A stretch of 64,000 nucleotides of DNA from Variovorax paradoxus (GTDB lineage: Bacteria > Pseudomonadota > Gammaproteobacteria > Burkholderiales > Burkholderiaceae_C), in NCBI RefSeq assembly GCF_030815975.1, contig NZ_JAUSXL010000001.1, forward strand, positions 434,001 through 498,000, given 5' to 3'. Positions 8,583-16,182 of this stretch are shown here, one piece after another (the stretch's first letter is position 1; the number at the start of each line of letters is the position of its first letter). The notes below the pieces were generated by a model that had not been told where the DNA came from, searched no databases, and worked only from the letters and a program-made list of their open reading frames with translations. The translations under genes were made by a program, and so were the position numbers.

Positions 8583-9443
8583 TCACCACGCCAGCTGCAG
8601 GCGCTGCGGCAGGCCGGTGCCGGCCGTTTCGGGTTGCGGCGCAGCGGCCGGCGTGCGAGCGGTATCGGCATCGAGGAAGTCGCTGAGCACGTCGTCGCGC
8701 AAGGCGATGAAGGCCGGGTCGCTGCGGTTGCGCGGGTGCGGCAGGTCGACCTCGACCGTGCGCCGGATGCGGCCGGGCGAGGGCTGCATCACCACCACGC
8801 GATCGCCGAGGAATACGGCTTCCTCGACATCGTGGGTCACCAGCAGCATGGTGATTCGCTCCTTCTGCCAGATGCGCTGAAGCTCGTTCTGCAGCCGCGA
8901 GCGTGTGAGCGCGTCGAGCGCGCCGAAGGGTTCGTCGAGCAGCAGCACGCGCGGCCGGTTGACGAGCCCGCGCGCGATCGCCACGCGCTGCGCCATGCCG
9001 CCGGAGATCTGGTGCGGCCACGATTTCTCGAAGCCCTCGAGCCCGACCAGGGCCACGTGCTCGGCCACCCGTTCGCGCTTCTCCCTGGCGCTGAAGGGCG
9101 CATTGCGCAGGCCGACCGCGATGTTCTGCTCCACCGTGAGCCAGGGGAAGAGGCGGTGGTCCTGGAACACGATGCCGCGCTCGCGGCCAGTGCCCGAGAT
9201 CGGTTCGCCATCCAGCAGGATCCGGCCCTCGTACTGCGCATCGAGGCCGAGGATGAGCCGCAGCAGTGTCGATTTGCCGCAGCCGCTCGCGCCGACGATG
9301 CTCACGAAGCGGCCGGCGGGAACATGCAGGTCGATGCCTTCGAGCACCTGCAGTTCGCCGCCACTGGCCTGCGTGTTCGCATAGCGCTTGCCGAGGCCGC
9401 GGATGTCGAGTTCGTTGGAGGGATTCGCAAGGAGGGAGGTCAT
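8583..9443 (-). CDS. ABC transporter ATP-binding protein, sulfonate/nitrate/taurine type
   Basis: The 286-residue ATPase carries Walker A G-A-S-G-C-G-K-S-T (about 51-59), a Q-loop in V-F-Q-D-H-R-L-F-P-W, the signature I-S-G-G-M-A-Q-R (M in place of the usual Q), and Walker B V-L-L-L-D-E-P followed by F-G-A-L-D-A-L-T. The F-P-W-L-T-V-E-Q-N segment is typical of SsuB/TauB. It is encoded with two permeases and an SsuA-like binding protein on the same strand and powers their import reaction at the inner membrane. The C-terminal 40 residues are Pro/Ala-rich and not conserved. A GGAG-rich stretch precedes the start. Confidence 0.9.
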   Translation of the reverse strand: MTSLLANPSNELDIRGLGKRYANTQASGGELQVLEGIDLHVPAGRFVSIVGASGCGKSTLLRLILGLDAQYEGRILLDGEPISGTGRERGIVFQDHRLFPWLTVEQNIAVGLRNAPFSAREKRERVAEHVALVGLEGFEKSWPHQISGGMAQRVAIARGLVNRPRVLLLDEPFGALDALTRSRLQNELQRIWQKERITMLLVTHDVEEAVFLGDRVVVMQPSPGRIRRTVEVDLPHPRNRSDPAFIALRDDVLSDFLDADTARTPAAAPQPETAGTGLPQRLQLAW

Positions 9444-9468
9444 GGAAGGAGAGTGCTTTCTGCGTTGT

Positions 9469-10281
9469 TCATGCGCGTCCGGTCCAGCGCGCCAGACGGC
9501 GCTCCAGCGCGCGGGCCGCGGCGTTCATGAGCCAGCCGACAAGGCCGATCACGAACATGCCGAAGATGACCAGGTCCATCTGGAAATGCTCGCTGCCCTC
9601 GATCAGCGTGTTGCCGATGCCGCGGCCGGCCACCAGCAGGTACTCGGCGCCGATGGTTGCGAGCCAGGAATAGATGAGCGCCAGGTACACGCCCGTGAAG
9701 ATCGAGGGCAGCGCGGCCGGCAGCACCACTTGCGTGACGGTTTGCCAGCGCGTGTAGCCGTAGACGCGCGCCACCTCGAGCAGGCTGGCCGGCGCGGTGC
9801 GGATGCCGTCGCAGGTGTTGACCACCACCGGCACCAGCGCGGCCAGCGAGAGAAACACCACCTTGGCCACGTCGCCGAGGCCGAACCAGACGGAGATCAG
9901 CGGAATCCACGCGAACAGCGAGATCTGCTTGAAGGTGTTGAAGCTCGGGCCGACGATGCGATTGAAAAGAGGCGACAGCCCCAGCAGCGCGCCGAGCACG
10001 AGGCCCGACACGGTGCCGATCAGGAAGCCCGTCGCCTCGCGTGCGAGGCTGGCGCTCAGTGCGCGCCAGAGGCGTCCGCTCGCCACCTGGTCGGCCGCGG
10101 TGCCGAACACCTTGGCCGGCGAAACGAGCAGCGCCGAGTTCACGACGTCGAGGGACGACAGCAGCCACCACAGCACGAGTGCCGCCACGGGCAGCACGAA
10201 GCCGCGCCAGCGGCTGCGCTGCTCGGGCTGCAGCGGCTGCACGGCAGCCAGTTCGGCGGCATCCCGCGTGGGCGTGTTCAT
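9469..10281 (-). CDS. ABC transporter permease, SsuC/TauC-like (second of two)
   Basis: The 270-residue inner-membrane protein has about six hydrophobic segments and the BPD-type E-A-x-x-x-G cytoplasmic loop as E-V-A-R-V-Y-G-Y-T-R-W-Q-T, which docks on the ATPase. The region L-I-S-V-W-F-G-L-G-D-V-A-K is typical of SsuC/NrtB permeases. Its start overlaps the stop of the upstream permease by 4 bases (ATGA), so the two are translationally coupled and probably form a heterodimeric channel, unlike the usual SsuC homodimer. ATG at 10281 was chosen because the longer frame only reads the upstream permease out of frame. Confidence 0.88.
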   Translation of the reverse strand: MNTPTRDAAELAAVQPLQPEQRSRWRGFVLPVAALVLWWLLSSLDVVNSALLVSPAKVFGTAADQVASGRLWRALSASLAREATGFLIGTVSGLVLGALLGLSPLFNRIVGPSFNTFKQISLFAWIPLISVWFGLGDVAKVVFLSLAALVPVVVNTCDGIRTAPASLLEVARVYGYTRWQTVTQVVLPAALPSIFTGVYLALIYSWLATIGAEYLLVAGRGIGNTLIEGSEHFQMDLVIFGMFVIGLVGWLMNAAARALERRLARWTGRA

Positions 10282-11123
10282 CGCGCGGCTCCGCCCGGTT
10301 GGCGCTGGTGCACCGCGGTTTCGAGCCGGTCGAGCAAGCGGTCGATGGCATAGCCGATGGCGCCCACCACGATCACGGCCGCCATCACCAGGTCGAGCTG
10401 GAACAGCTGCCGGCCATAGACGATGAGGTAGCCCAGCCCCTCGCTCGATGCCACGAGTTCCACCACGACCAGCGAGAGCCAGGCCTTGGTGAAGCCCAGC
10501 CGCACGCCGGTGAAGAGCGTGGGCACGGCGTGCGGCAGCACGATTTCCAGCACCTGCTGGCGCCGCGTGTAGCCGTAGACCTGGCCGACCTCGCGCAGCG
10601 CGGTTGGGGTCTGCCGGAAGCCCTGCAGCGTGTTGAGCGCCACCGGCACCAGCGCCGCCTTGGCGATGAGGATGTACTTCAGCGGTTCGCCGATGCCCAC
10701 GATCAGCAGCACGAACGGAAGCCAGGCCAGCACCGGGATCTGCACCAGCGCATTGAAGGTGGGCAGCACGTAAGCCTCGAAGCTGCGCGACAGGCCCATG
10801 GCCGAGCCCAGCGCCAGTCCGAGCACCGTGCCGGCCGCGAAGCCGACGCCCACGCGCGTGAAACTGGTGCTCACGTGCAGCCAGAGATCGCCGCTCGTGG
10901 CCAGGTCGCGCAATGTCTCCCAGACGAACTGGGGTGGCGGCAGCACCTGCGGCGAGATCCAGCCCTGCGCGGCGCCCGCGAACCACAGCGCCAGCAGCGC
11001 GACGGGCAGGAGCCAGGGGAGGGCGCCTTCGCAGAGACGGCCGATGCGGCGCCAGGGCAGCGACGACGCGGGTGCGTCGCCGCGAGGCTGCGGGACGGCT
11101 GTCAGTTCGATTTCGGCGCTCAT
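10278..11123 (-). CDS. ABC transporter permease, SsuC/TauC-like (first of two)
   Basis: The 281-residue permease has a hydrophobic segment around residues 40-58 and several more toward the C-terminus. The docking loop appears as E-V-G-Q-V-Y-G-Y-T-R-R-Q-Q and the preceding L-L-I-V-G-I-G-E-P-L-K matches SsuC-type proteins. It is a paralogue of the next gene, with which it shares a 4-base overlap. The frame stays open 60 codons upstream, but that extension translates a palindromic repeat (L-P-L-G-E-G and P-L-P-E-G-E-G segments), so the ATG at 11123 is the correct start. The repeat separates it from the binding-protein gene. Confidence 0.88.
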   Translation of the reverse strand: MSAEIELTAVPQPRGDAPASSLPWRRIGRLCEGALPWLLPVALLALWFAGAAQGWISPQVLPPPQFVWETLRDLATSGDLWLHVSTSFTRVGVGFAAGTVLGLALGSAMGLSRSFEAYVLPTFNALVQIPVLAWLPFVLLIVGIGEPLKYILIAKAALVPVALNTLQGFRQTPTALREVGQVYGYTRRQQVLEIVLPHAVPTLFTGVRLGFTKAWLSLVVVELVASSEGLGYLIVYGRQLFQLDLVMAAVIVVGAIGYAIDRLLDRLETAVHQRQPGGAAR

Positions 11124-11131
11124 GGGTATTG

Positions 11132-11242
11132 CTCCCTCTCCCTCTGGGAGAGGGCTGGGGTGAGGGCGAGCGGCGTTTGCCGATGCGGTGCTTGTGCGAA
11201 AGCTGCTGCCCTCACCCTGACCCTCTCCCAGAGGGAGAGGGA
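11132..11242. repeat. REP-like palindromic intergenic repeat
   Basis: Two GC-rich arms face each other: 11132-11168 (CTCCCTCTCCCTCTGGGAG, then AGGGCTGGGGTGAGGG) and 11209-11242 (CCCTCACCCTGACCCTCTCC, then CAGAGGGAGAGGGA). Each arm also contains its own small CTCTCCC/GGGAGAG hairpin. The whole can fold into a long stem of about 35 base pairs with a 40-base loop. Elements of this composition are scattered between genes in many beta- and gammaproteobacteria. Here it sits inside an operon between the binding-protein and permease genes, where it could stabilise the upstream mRNA or attenuate the downstream part. Confidence 0.75.
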
Positions 11243-11256
11243 ACAAGACGGCGCAC

Positions 11257-12366
11257 TCATCGGGCCGCGACCGACTGACCCGCCTTCGCTTGCCCCTTGG
11301 CATCGAAGGCCGTCCAGTAGTTCTCCAGGCCCTGCTTCTTCAACGCGTTCTGGAGGTAGCGCGTATCGAACCAGTCGTCGATCGACACCTCGCGGCGGAT
11401 CAGCTTGAGCTTCTTCGCATCGGCCGCCACGGCCTTGTAGCGCCCGATGATGAAGTCGTCGGCCAGCGGTGAGTTGCGCGCCGCGAGCTGCTGCTGGTCG
11501 AACTCCGCCGCCCAGGACGCGACCGGCGTGCCGCTGCGCGCCCAGATGCGGAAGAGCTCATCGCGGTTCTTCTCGTCCGACGACCAGCGCGCCGCGCGCA
11601 CGAACACGTCGACCACGCGCTGCACCTCGGCCGGGTTGGCCTGCTCGAAGTCCGCGCGCACCAGCAGCGAAGCCTGGCGCGTGAAGGCCGGATCCTGCCC
11701 CTGCGTGGAGTACACCACCTTGGCGAGGCCCTGGTCGCGCACCTTGAACCACTCGTAGCCACCGAAGGCCGCATCCACGCCGTTCGACACCAGCGCAGCC
11801 TGCGCACTGCCGGTGTCGAGGTTCACGCCCTTGATGTCGCGCTCGGCGAGGCCATTGGCCGCCAGCACGTTGATGGCGACGAGGTGGCCGTTGGTGCCGC
11901 GGAAGATCGAGACCGTGCGGTCCTTCAGGTCCTTGATCGACCGGATGTCGGACTTGGGCGGTGCCACCAGGTACAGGTTGTTGCGCGCGCCGCTCACCAG
12001 CAGCAGCTTGGTCTTCAGGCCGTTGGAGCGCCCGACGATCGATGGCAGGTCGCCCTGGTAGGCGAAGTCGATCTGCCTGTTCGACAGCGCTTCGTTCACC
12101 GCCGGTCCGGCGCCCTTGAAGAACAGCCATTCGACCTTGATTCCGGTTGCCTTGAACTCGTCCTCCAGCCAGTTGTTGACGCGCGCGACGCCGCCGGGCG
12201 AGCCACCCCAGGTGACGGGATCGCCGCCGCCCGCGGTGGCCACGCCGATGCGGATCGTGTCCGGCGCTGCCTGCGCGGACGACGCGGCGGCCGCCATCAG
12301 CGCCAGCGCGACAAGCGGTGCGGTCCAGCGGCGCAGGACCGCGAGCAGGGTTCGTGTCCGGTTCAC
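11257..12366 (-). CDS. SsuA-like ABC transporter substrate-binding protein
   Basis: The 369-residue protein starts with GTG overlapping the stop of the upstream amidohydrolase (GTGA). Residues 1-33 form a Sec signal ending in S-S-A-Q-A-A. The mature protein has I-R-I-G-V-A, N-W-L-E-D-E-F-K, a Q-I-D-F-A-Y-Q-G-D-L-P (about 97-107) and F-R-G-T-N-G-H motifs typical of aliphatic-sulfonate/nitrate binding proteins. It delivers its ligand in the periplasm to the two permeases encoded just downstream, beyond the palindromic repeat. Ligand identity is not visible; an aryl- or alkyl-sulfonate or sulfone is expected from the monooxygenases of the operon. Confidence 0.87.
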   Translation of the reverse strand: MNRTRTLLAVLRRWTAPLVALALMAAAASSAQAAPDTIRIGVATAGGGDPVTWGGSPGGVARVNNWLEDEFKATGIKVEWLFFKGAGPAVNEALSNRQIDFAYQGDLPSIVGRSNGLKTKLLLVSGARNNLYLVAPPKSDIRSIKDLKDRTVSIFRGTNGHLVAINVLAANGLAERDIKGVNLDTGSAQAALVSNGVDAAFGGYEWFKVRDQGLAKVVYSTQGQDPAFTRQASLLVRADFEQANPAEVQRVVDVFVRAARWSSDEKNRDELFRIWARSGTPVASWAAEFDQQQLAARNSPLADDFIIGRYKAVAADAKKLKLIRREVSIDDWFDTRYLQNALKKQGLENYWTAFDAKGQAKAGQSVAAR

Positions 12367-13880
12367 TTTGCGCCTTTCAGGCCGAGCTTGCGGCCGACCT
12401 CGGTGCCCTCGAAGAAGCGCGGATTCGCCTCGGTATAGAAGCGGTGCGGGTTGTCGAAGACGAAGGCCTTGAAGTCCGCGGCCGAGATCACGCCCTGCTG
12501 CACCAGGTCCCAGGTTTCGGCCAGCGGCTCGGTGAACTCGGGCACGTCCCAGTGCCCGACATCGGACGACCAGATCGCATTGATCTTCGTGCCCAGCGGG
12601 TTCACCTTGGTGTTGAAGGCCGCCGCCACCGTGCGGTCGTCGGCCTCGGAGCCGAAGTAGAAGTTGTTCACCCAGCGGTCGCGGATGTCCTCGACCTTCT
12701 CGATGCCTGCGAGCGCGAAGTCGTCGATCTCCGATTCATTCGGTTCGCGGCTGTGCGGCAGTGCCGAAATGCCGAGGCTGTCGCGCAGCAGCTTCGACTT
12801 GTCGATGGTGCGGCCCTTGAGCAGGTCGCCGCCATAGCGCTCGAACAGCGAGGCGAGCAGCTCGATGTCGGCCTCCGCGGGATCGTAGTTGCGCACCGCA
12901 TTCTTGTTGCGCTTCTCCCAGCGGTCCACCAGGTGCGTGTAGACATGCGAACCCCAGTCCGCGCCGCCTTCGAGCAGGCCCACGCGCAGGCCCGGAAAGC
13001 GCCGCGTCACGCCGCCGAAGAACAGCGCCTTGGCAAAGGCCTGCGAGCCATCGGCGAAATGGCCGATGTGGTTGTTCATGTAGTTGCTGATCGACTGCCG
13101 GCCCGTCCAGCCCTGGCTGCCGTAGTGCGTGGTGACGGGCACGCCCAGTTCGACCACCTTGGCCCAGAACGGGTCGTAGTCGTGTTCGCTGTCGATGCCA
13201 TAGAAGTCGATGTAGCCGGTCTGCTTCGCGATCTCCGGGTGCTCCTTCGCCGGATACTTCTCGGCAATGGCGCGGATCGGCCGGCGCACGCCGCCCGCGA
13301 TGTTGATCACCTTGAGGCCGAGCGTCTTGACCGCGAACTCCAGTTCCTCGATGCCTTCCTGCGGCGTGTGCAGCGGGATGCCCGCCACCGGTGTCAGGCG
13401 GTCGGCGTACGGCCGGTACTGGTCGGCATGGAAATGGTTGATCGCACGGTGCAGCGGCTGGCGGTATTCGCTGCCGGCCGCGGCGGGAGAGAGCACGTCG
13501 TTGGGAAACAGGATCGAATAGTCCGAGCCTTGCTCGCCCAGGCGCTCGTAGAGCAGCGCGGGCAGCGTGTAGGTGGCCAGGTCGTAGGTGTTGCGCGTCA
13601 CGCGGGCCCACCAGGGCGCGCGCAGCGTGCGGTGGAACTGGCGCTCTTCGGCCGTCTGCTGGTACCAGTCCTTGCCGCCGCCGTTGCGCGTGACGAAGCG
13701 CCCGCCCAGCGCCTTGCGCAGCGCGTCGACGAGTTGGCTGCCGCCGTACTGCGCCACGTAGTCTTCGAGCACCGGCGCGTAGTCGTTGACGTGGACATCC
13801 GTGTCGATCACGGGATGGTCGAGGCCGGCCTTCACGGCGGCGGAGCGCGATGCATGCACGCGATTCAAACGATCGTTCAT
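12363..13880 (-). CDS. Metal-dependent amidohydrolase (amidohydrolase_2 family), first gene of sulfur operon
   Basis: The 505-residue product is a TIM-barrel hydrolase or decarboxylase of the amidohydrolase-related family. It opens with V-I-D-T-D-V-H-V (metal-binding D-x-H at about residues 28-30), has V-T-T-H-Y-G-S-Q-G in the middle, G-A-D-W-G-S-H-V and a late W-S-S-D-V-G-H-W-D that supplies the usual aspartate. The family includes hydrolases of amides, lactones and aromatic acid decarboxylases. No signal peptide is visible, so it acts in the cytoplasm. It is coupled by a 4-base overlap to the SsuA-like gene, so it probably processes the imported compound or its desulfonated product. The exact reaction is unknown. 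Confidence 0.8.
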   Translation of the reverse strand: MNDRLNRVHASRSAAVKAGLDHPVIDTDVHVNDYAPVLEDYVAQYGGSQLVDALRKALGGRFVTRNGGGKDWYQQTAEERQFHRTLRAPWWARVTRNTYDLATYTLPALLYERLGEQGSDYSILFPNDVLSPAAAGSEYRQPLHRAINHFHADQYRPYADRLTPVAGIPLHTPQEGIEELEFAVKTLGLKVINIAGGVRRPIRAIAEKYPAKEHPEIAKQTGYIDFYGIDSEHDYDPFWAKVVELGVPVTTHYGSQGWTGRQSISNYMNNHIGHFADGSQAFAKALFFGGVTRRFPGLRVGLLEGGADWGSHVYTHLVDRWEKRNKNAVRNYDPAEADIELLASLFERYGGDLLKGRTIDKSKLLRDSLGISALPHSREPNESEIDDFALAGIEKVEDIRDRWVNNFYFGSEADDRTVAAAFNTKVNPLGTKINAIWSSDVGHWDVPEFTEPLAETWDLVQQGVISAADFKAFVFDNPHRFYTEANPRFFEGTEVGRKLGLKGAK

Positions 13881-14075
13881 CTGCGGATTCCTTGGAGGGA
13901 AAAGGAATGCCGCAGGCTACGCGCGGCCCGCACGACCGCCAAAGAAGGCTTTTGTCGTTGCTTAGCCGCTGCGTGCATAAGGAGCGGCCGCATGGCTCTT
14001 CACCGGCCAGGTCCTCCTGGTTGGTGTCGACGCGGATGCAGTCCCGCCGGCCGCGATATCGGCGCCGGCGCGCGC

Positions 14076-15401
14076 CTAGAAATCAGCGACCTTGCCCCAT
14101 GCGGAGTCGCTGAATCGGCTGGGCCGATACGGTCTGGGGTCCACGATCGGTTCGGCACCGGTGGCAAGGTCCGCGATCAGGTGGCCGGCGCCGGGACCGA
14201 TGCCAAAGCCGTGCCCGGAAAAGCCCGCGGCCAGGATGAATCCCGGCAGGGACGGCACCTCGCCGATGCCGGGAACACCGTCCGGCGTGCTGTCGATGTA
14301 GCCGGCCCAGGCGTGCGTGATCTTGGCATCGCGAAGTTGGGGCAGCAGTTCGACGGCGCGGCGGTGGGTCTCCCTGACCGCCGGCAAATCGGGCTTCGGA
14401 TCGAGGATGCGCACCCGCTCCATGGGCGTCGGCGCATCGAGCCGCCAACGCGCGAGCGTTTCATGGCCACCGCGCATGCCTTCCAGACCGCCCGGACGAA
14501 GGTTGCGCCAGCGCTTGGCGAACATCGGCACGAATTGCGGAGCGAAGCGCATGAACTGCCCTGTCGGATCCACGCGCGCACGGCCGCTGATGGCCAGTGC
14601 GTAGCGTCCGTCGCTGCGGCGCGTCACGGCGACCCCCGCGGTGAACAGGGCATCGGGCAAGCGCTGCTCTACAGGGGACACGCTCAGGATGGATTGGCGT
14701 ATCGAGGCTTGCGGAAAACGGATGCCGAGCTGCCGACAGAACGAGGAGGCCCAGGCGCCGCCGGCGAGCACGGCCGTCCGGGTCTTGATGACGCCGGCTT
14801 CCGTGATCACGCCGCTGACCCGTCCGCCTTCCGTCTCGATGCCGCGGGCAGCGCAATTCTGGTGGACGCTGCCCCCGAGCTTGACGAGCGCAGCGGCCAC
14901 GGCCGGCGCAGCCTTGCCAGGATCGGCGGTGCCATCGCTGGGCGAGAAGACACCGCCTTTCCAGGCGCGGCCGGTGGCCTGCCCTCGCTCGGCAGCCTCG
15001 CGGCCACTCAGCATGTGGGTCGTCACGCCCGCGGTCTTCGCAAAATCGCGCCAGCTGGCCCAGTGGGAAATTTCGGCCTCGTCATCGCTGAGATACAGGA
15101 GCCCGCAGCGATGAAAGCCCGTGTCTTCACCGGTTTCGGCGGCAAAGCGTTCCCAGAGATCGAGGCTCTTGCTCGCCATGGGCAGTTCGCGGGCGTCGCG
15201 GTTCTGCTGCCGGCACCAGCCCCAGTTGCGGCTCGATTGCTCGGCGCCGATCCTTCCCTTTTCCACCAGGGCCACCGATACGCCGCGCTTGGCCAGGTAG
15301 TAGGCGGTAAAGACGCCGATGATGCCGCCGCCGATCACGACGACGTCGGCCGAAGCCGGCAGCGTGGGCGACGTTTGGATGTGGTGCAGCGGAGGGGACA
15401 T
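14076..15401 (-). CDS. FAD-dependent amine/amino-acid oxidoreductase (DAO family)
   Basis: The 441-residue flavoprotein has an N-terminal dinucleotide fold V-V-V-I-G-G-G-I-I-G (about 20-29) and E-K-G-R-I-G-A-E-Q-S-S-R-N-W-G-W-C-R-Q-Q, the latter common in glycine/D-amino-acid or polyamine-conjugate oxidases. The C-terminal G-F-S-G-H-G-F-G-I-G-P is the second FAD contact. It oxidizes C-N bonds of amino acids or secondary amines to imines, releasing aldehyde or keto acid. It ends the minus-strand operon ALDH-cupin-DAO (20 bases after the cupin), so the aldehyde formed could be handed to the dehydrogenase. ATG at 15401 was chosen; the 26-codon extension overlaps the cupin gene. Confidence 0.85.
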   Translation of the reverse strand: MSPPLHHIQTSPTLPASADVVVIGGGIIGVFTAYYLAKRGVSVALVEKGRIGAEQSSRNWGWCRQQNRDARELPMASKSLDLWERFAAETGEDTGFHRCGLLYLSDDEAEISHWASWRDFAKTAGVTTHMLSGREAAERGQATGRAWKGGVFSPSDGTADPGKAAPAVAAALVKLGGSVHQNCAARGIETEGGRVSGVITEAGVIKTRTAVLAGGAWASSFCRQLGIRFPQASIRQSILSVSPVEQRLPDALFTAGVAVTRRSDGRYALAISGRARVDPTGQFMRFAPQFVPMFAKRWRNLRPGGLEGMRGGHETLARWRLDAPTPMERVRILDPKPDLPAVRETHRRAVELLPQLRDAKITHAWAGYIDSTPDGVPGIGEVPSLPGFILAAGFSGHGFGIGPGAGHLIADLATGAEPIVDPRPYRPSRFSDSAWGKVADF

Positions 15402-15421
15402 GCTGAATCTCGTTCGCCCGC

Positions 15422-16141
15422 TCAAGCCGCAACGCTCTGGCACACGTAGAACTTCGCCACGCGATCGCTGCTTTCCCACCCGATCGGTGCGCCCTGGGGC
15501 ACGAAAAGCGCGTCACCCGTGCCCGCCGACAACACGCTGCCATCAGGGGCTGCGAACCGCACGTTGCCGGCCAGAAGATGCATGAACTCGTTCACGCGAT
15601 GCGGACGAACAATGCGGTGGTAGGGGGTCGAGTCCCAGGTGCCTGCGAGGTACTGCGCGCCGTCGTCGGTAAAGACGTTGTCGCTGCGGCATTCCGGCGA
15701 CGGGCCCAGCAGAACTTCCGCGGGCAGCGTGGCGGAGGGCTTGAAGTCGGCATCGGCGTGCAGAGGGAAGAGGCCGCGCTTCGTCGGCCTCTCGCAAGCG
15801 GCCGCGCAGAACACGAATCGCACGCGGGACCTGGCCTGGATATGAAGCGAGGTACCGCATCCGATGACGGCGCCCGCCTGGGGACCGACCACCAGCGGGG
15901 CCGCGCCGGCCGCCGTCAGGGTCAGCTCGCCCTCGACGACGACAATGGTTTCGATGTGGGGATAGCTTGCGACTTCGAGCTCGCCAATGAAGCTGGTGCG
16001 GCCCGCGCTCATCGCGCCAGGTCCTTCCCAGGCGATCTCGCGATGCCGCGCAAAGGGATCGTCCTTGCCGAACGGCGTCCTGCGGAAAGTGGTCGATAAG
16101 GGTGCGCCGCCGGCGCGGTGCAGTACGAGGGCCACGGTCAT
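15422..16141 (-). CDS. Bicupin protein of unknown substrate
   Basis: The 239-residue product appears to contain two cupin halves. The first has S-Y-P-H-I-E-T-I-V-V-V-E-G-E-L-T-L (about residues 59-75), the second R-P-H-R-V-N-E-F-M-H-L-L-A-G-N-V-R-F (about 180-197), each with one metal-type His and the conserved G-E-L/G-N-V turn. Such proteins bind a metal and a small acid or act as ligand-sensing or isomerase partners in oxidase operons. It sits between the ALDH gene (41 bases) and the DAO gene (20 bases). The frame continues far upstream through the ALDH gene on the same strand; that part is a shadow. Function not recognised. Confidence 0.8.
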   Translation of the reverse strand: MTVALVLHRAGGAPLSTTFRRTPFGKDDPFARHREIAWEGPGAMSAGRTSFIGELEVASYPHIETIVVVEGELTLTAAGAAPLVVGPQAGAVIGCGTSLHIQARSRVRFVFCAAACERPTKRGLFPLHADADFKPSATLPAEVLLGPSPECRSDNVFTDDGAQYLAGTWDSTPYHRIVRPHRVNEFMHLLAGNVRFAAPDGSVLSAGTGDALFVPQGAPIGWESSDRVAKFYVCQSVAA

Positions 16142-16182
16142 GATTGCTCCTGCGCGATGCGCGATGTCTTCATTGAAAGTTG

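Noticed and set aside
14045..14070. CGCCGGC/GCCGGCG hairpin after the amine-oxidase-like gene as a terminator
   Set aside because: Stem is plausible but the loop is 12 bases and no T-run follows on either strand; in DNA this GC-rich such pairings arise by chance.
12318..15449. A 1043-codon plus-strand open frame
   Set aside because: It runs antisense through a binding protein, an amidohydrolase and a flavoprotein with clear family motifs and has no recognisable domain of its own.
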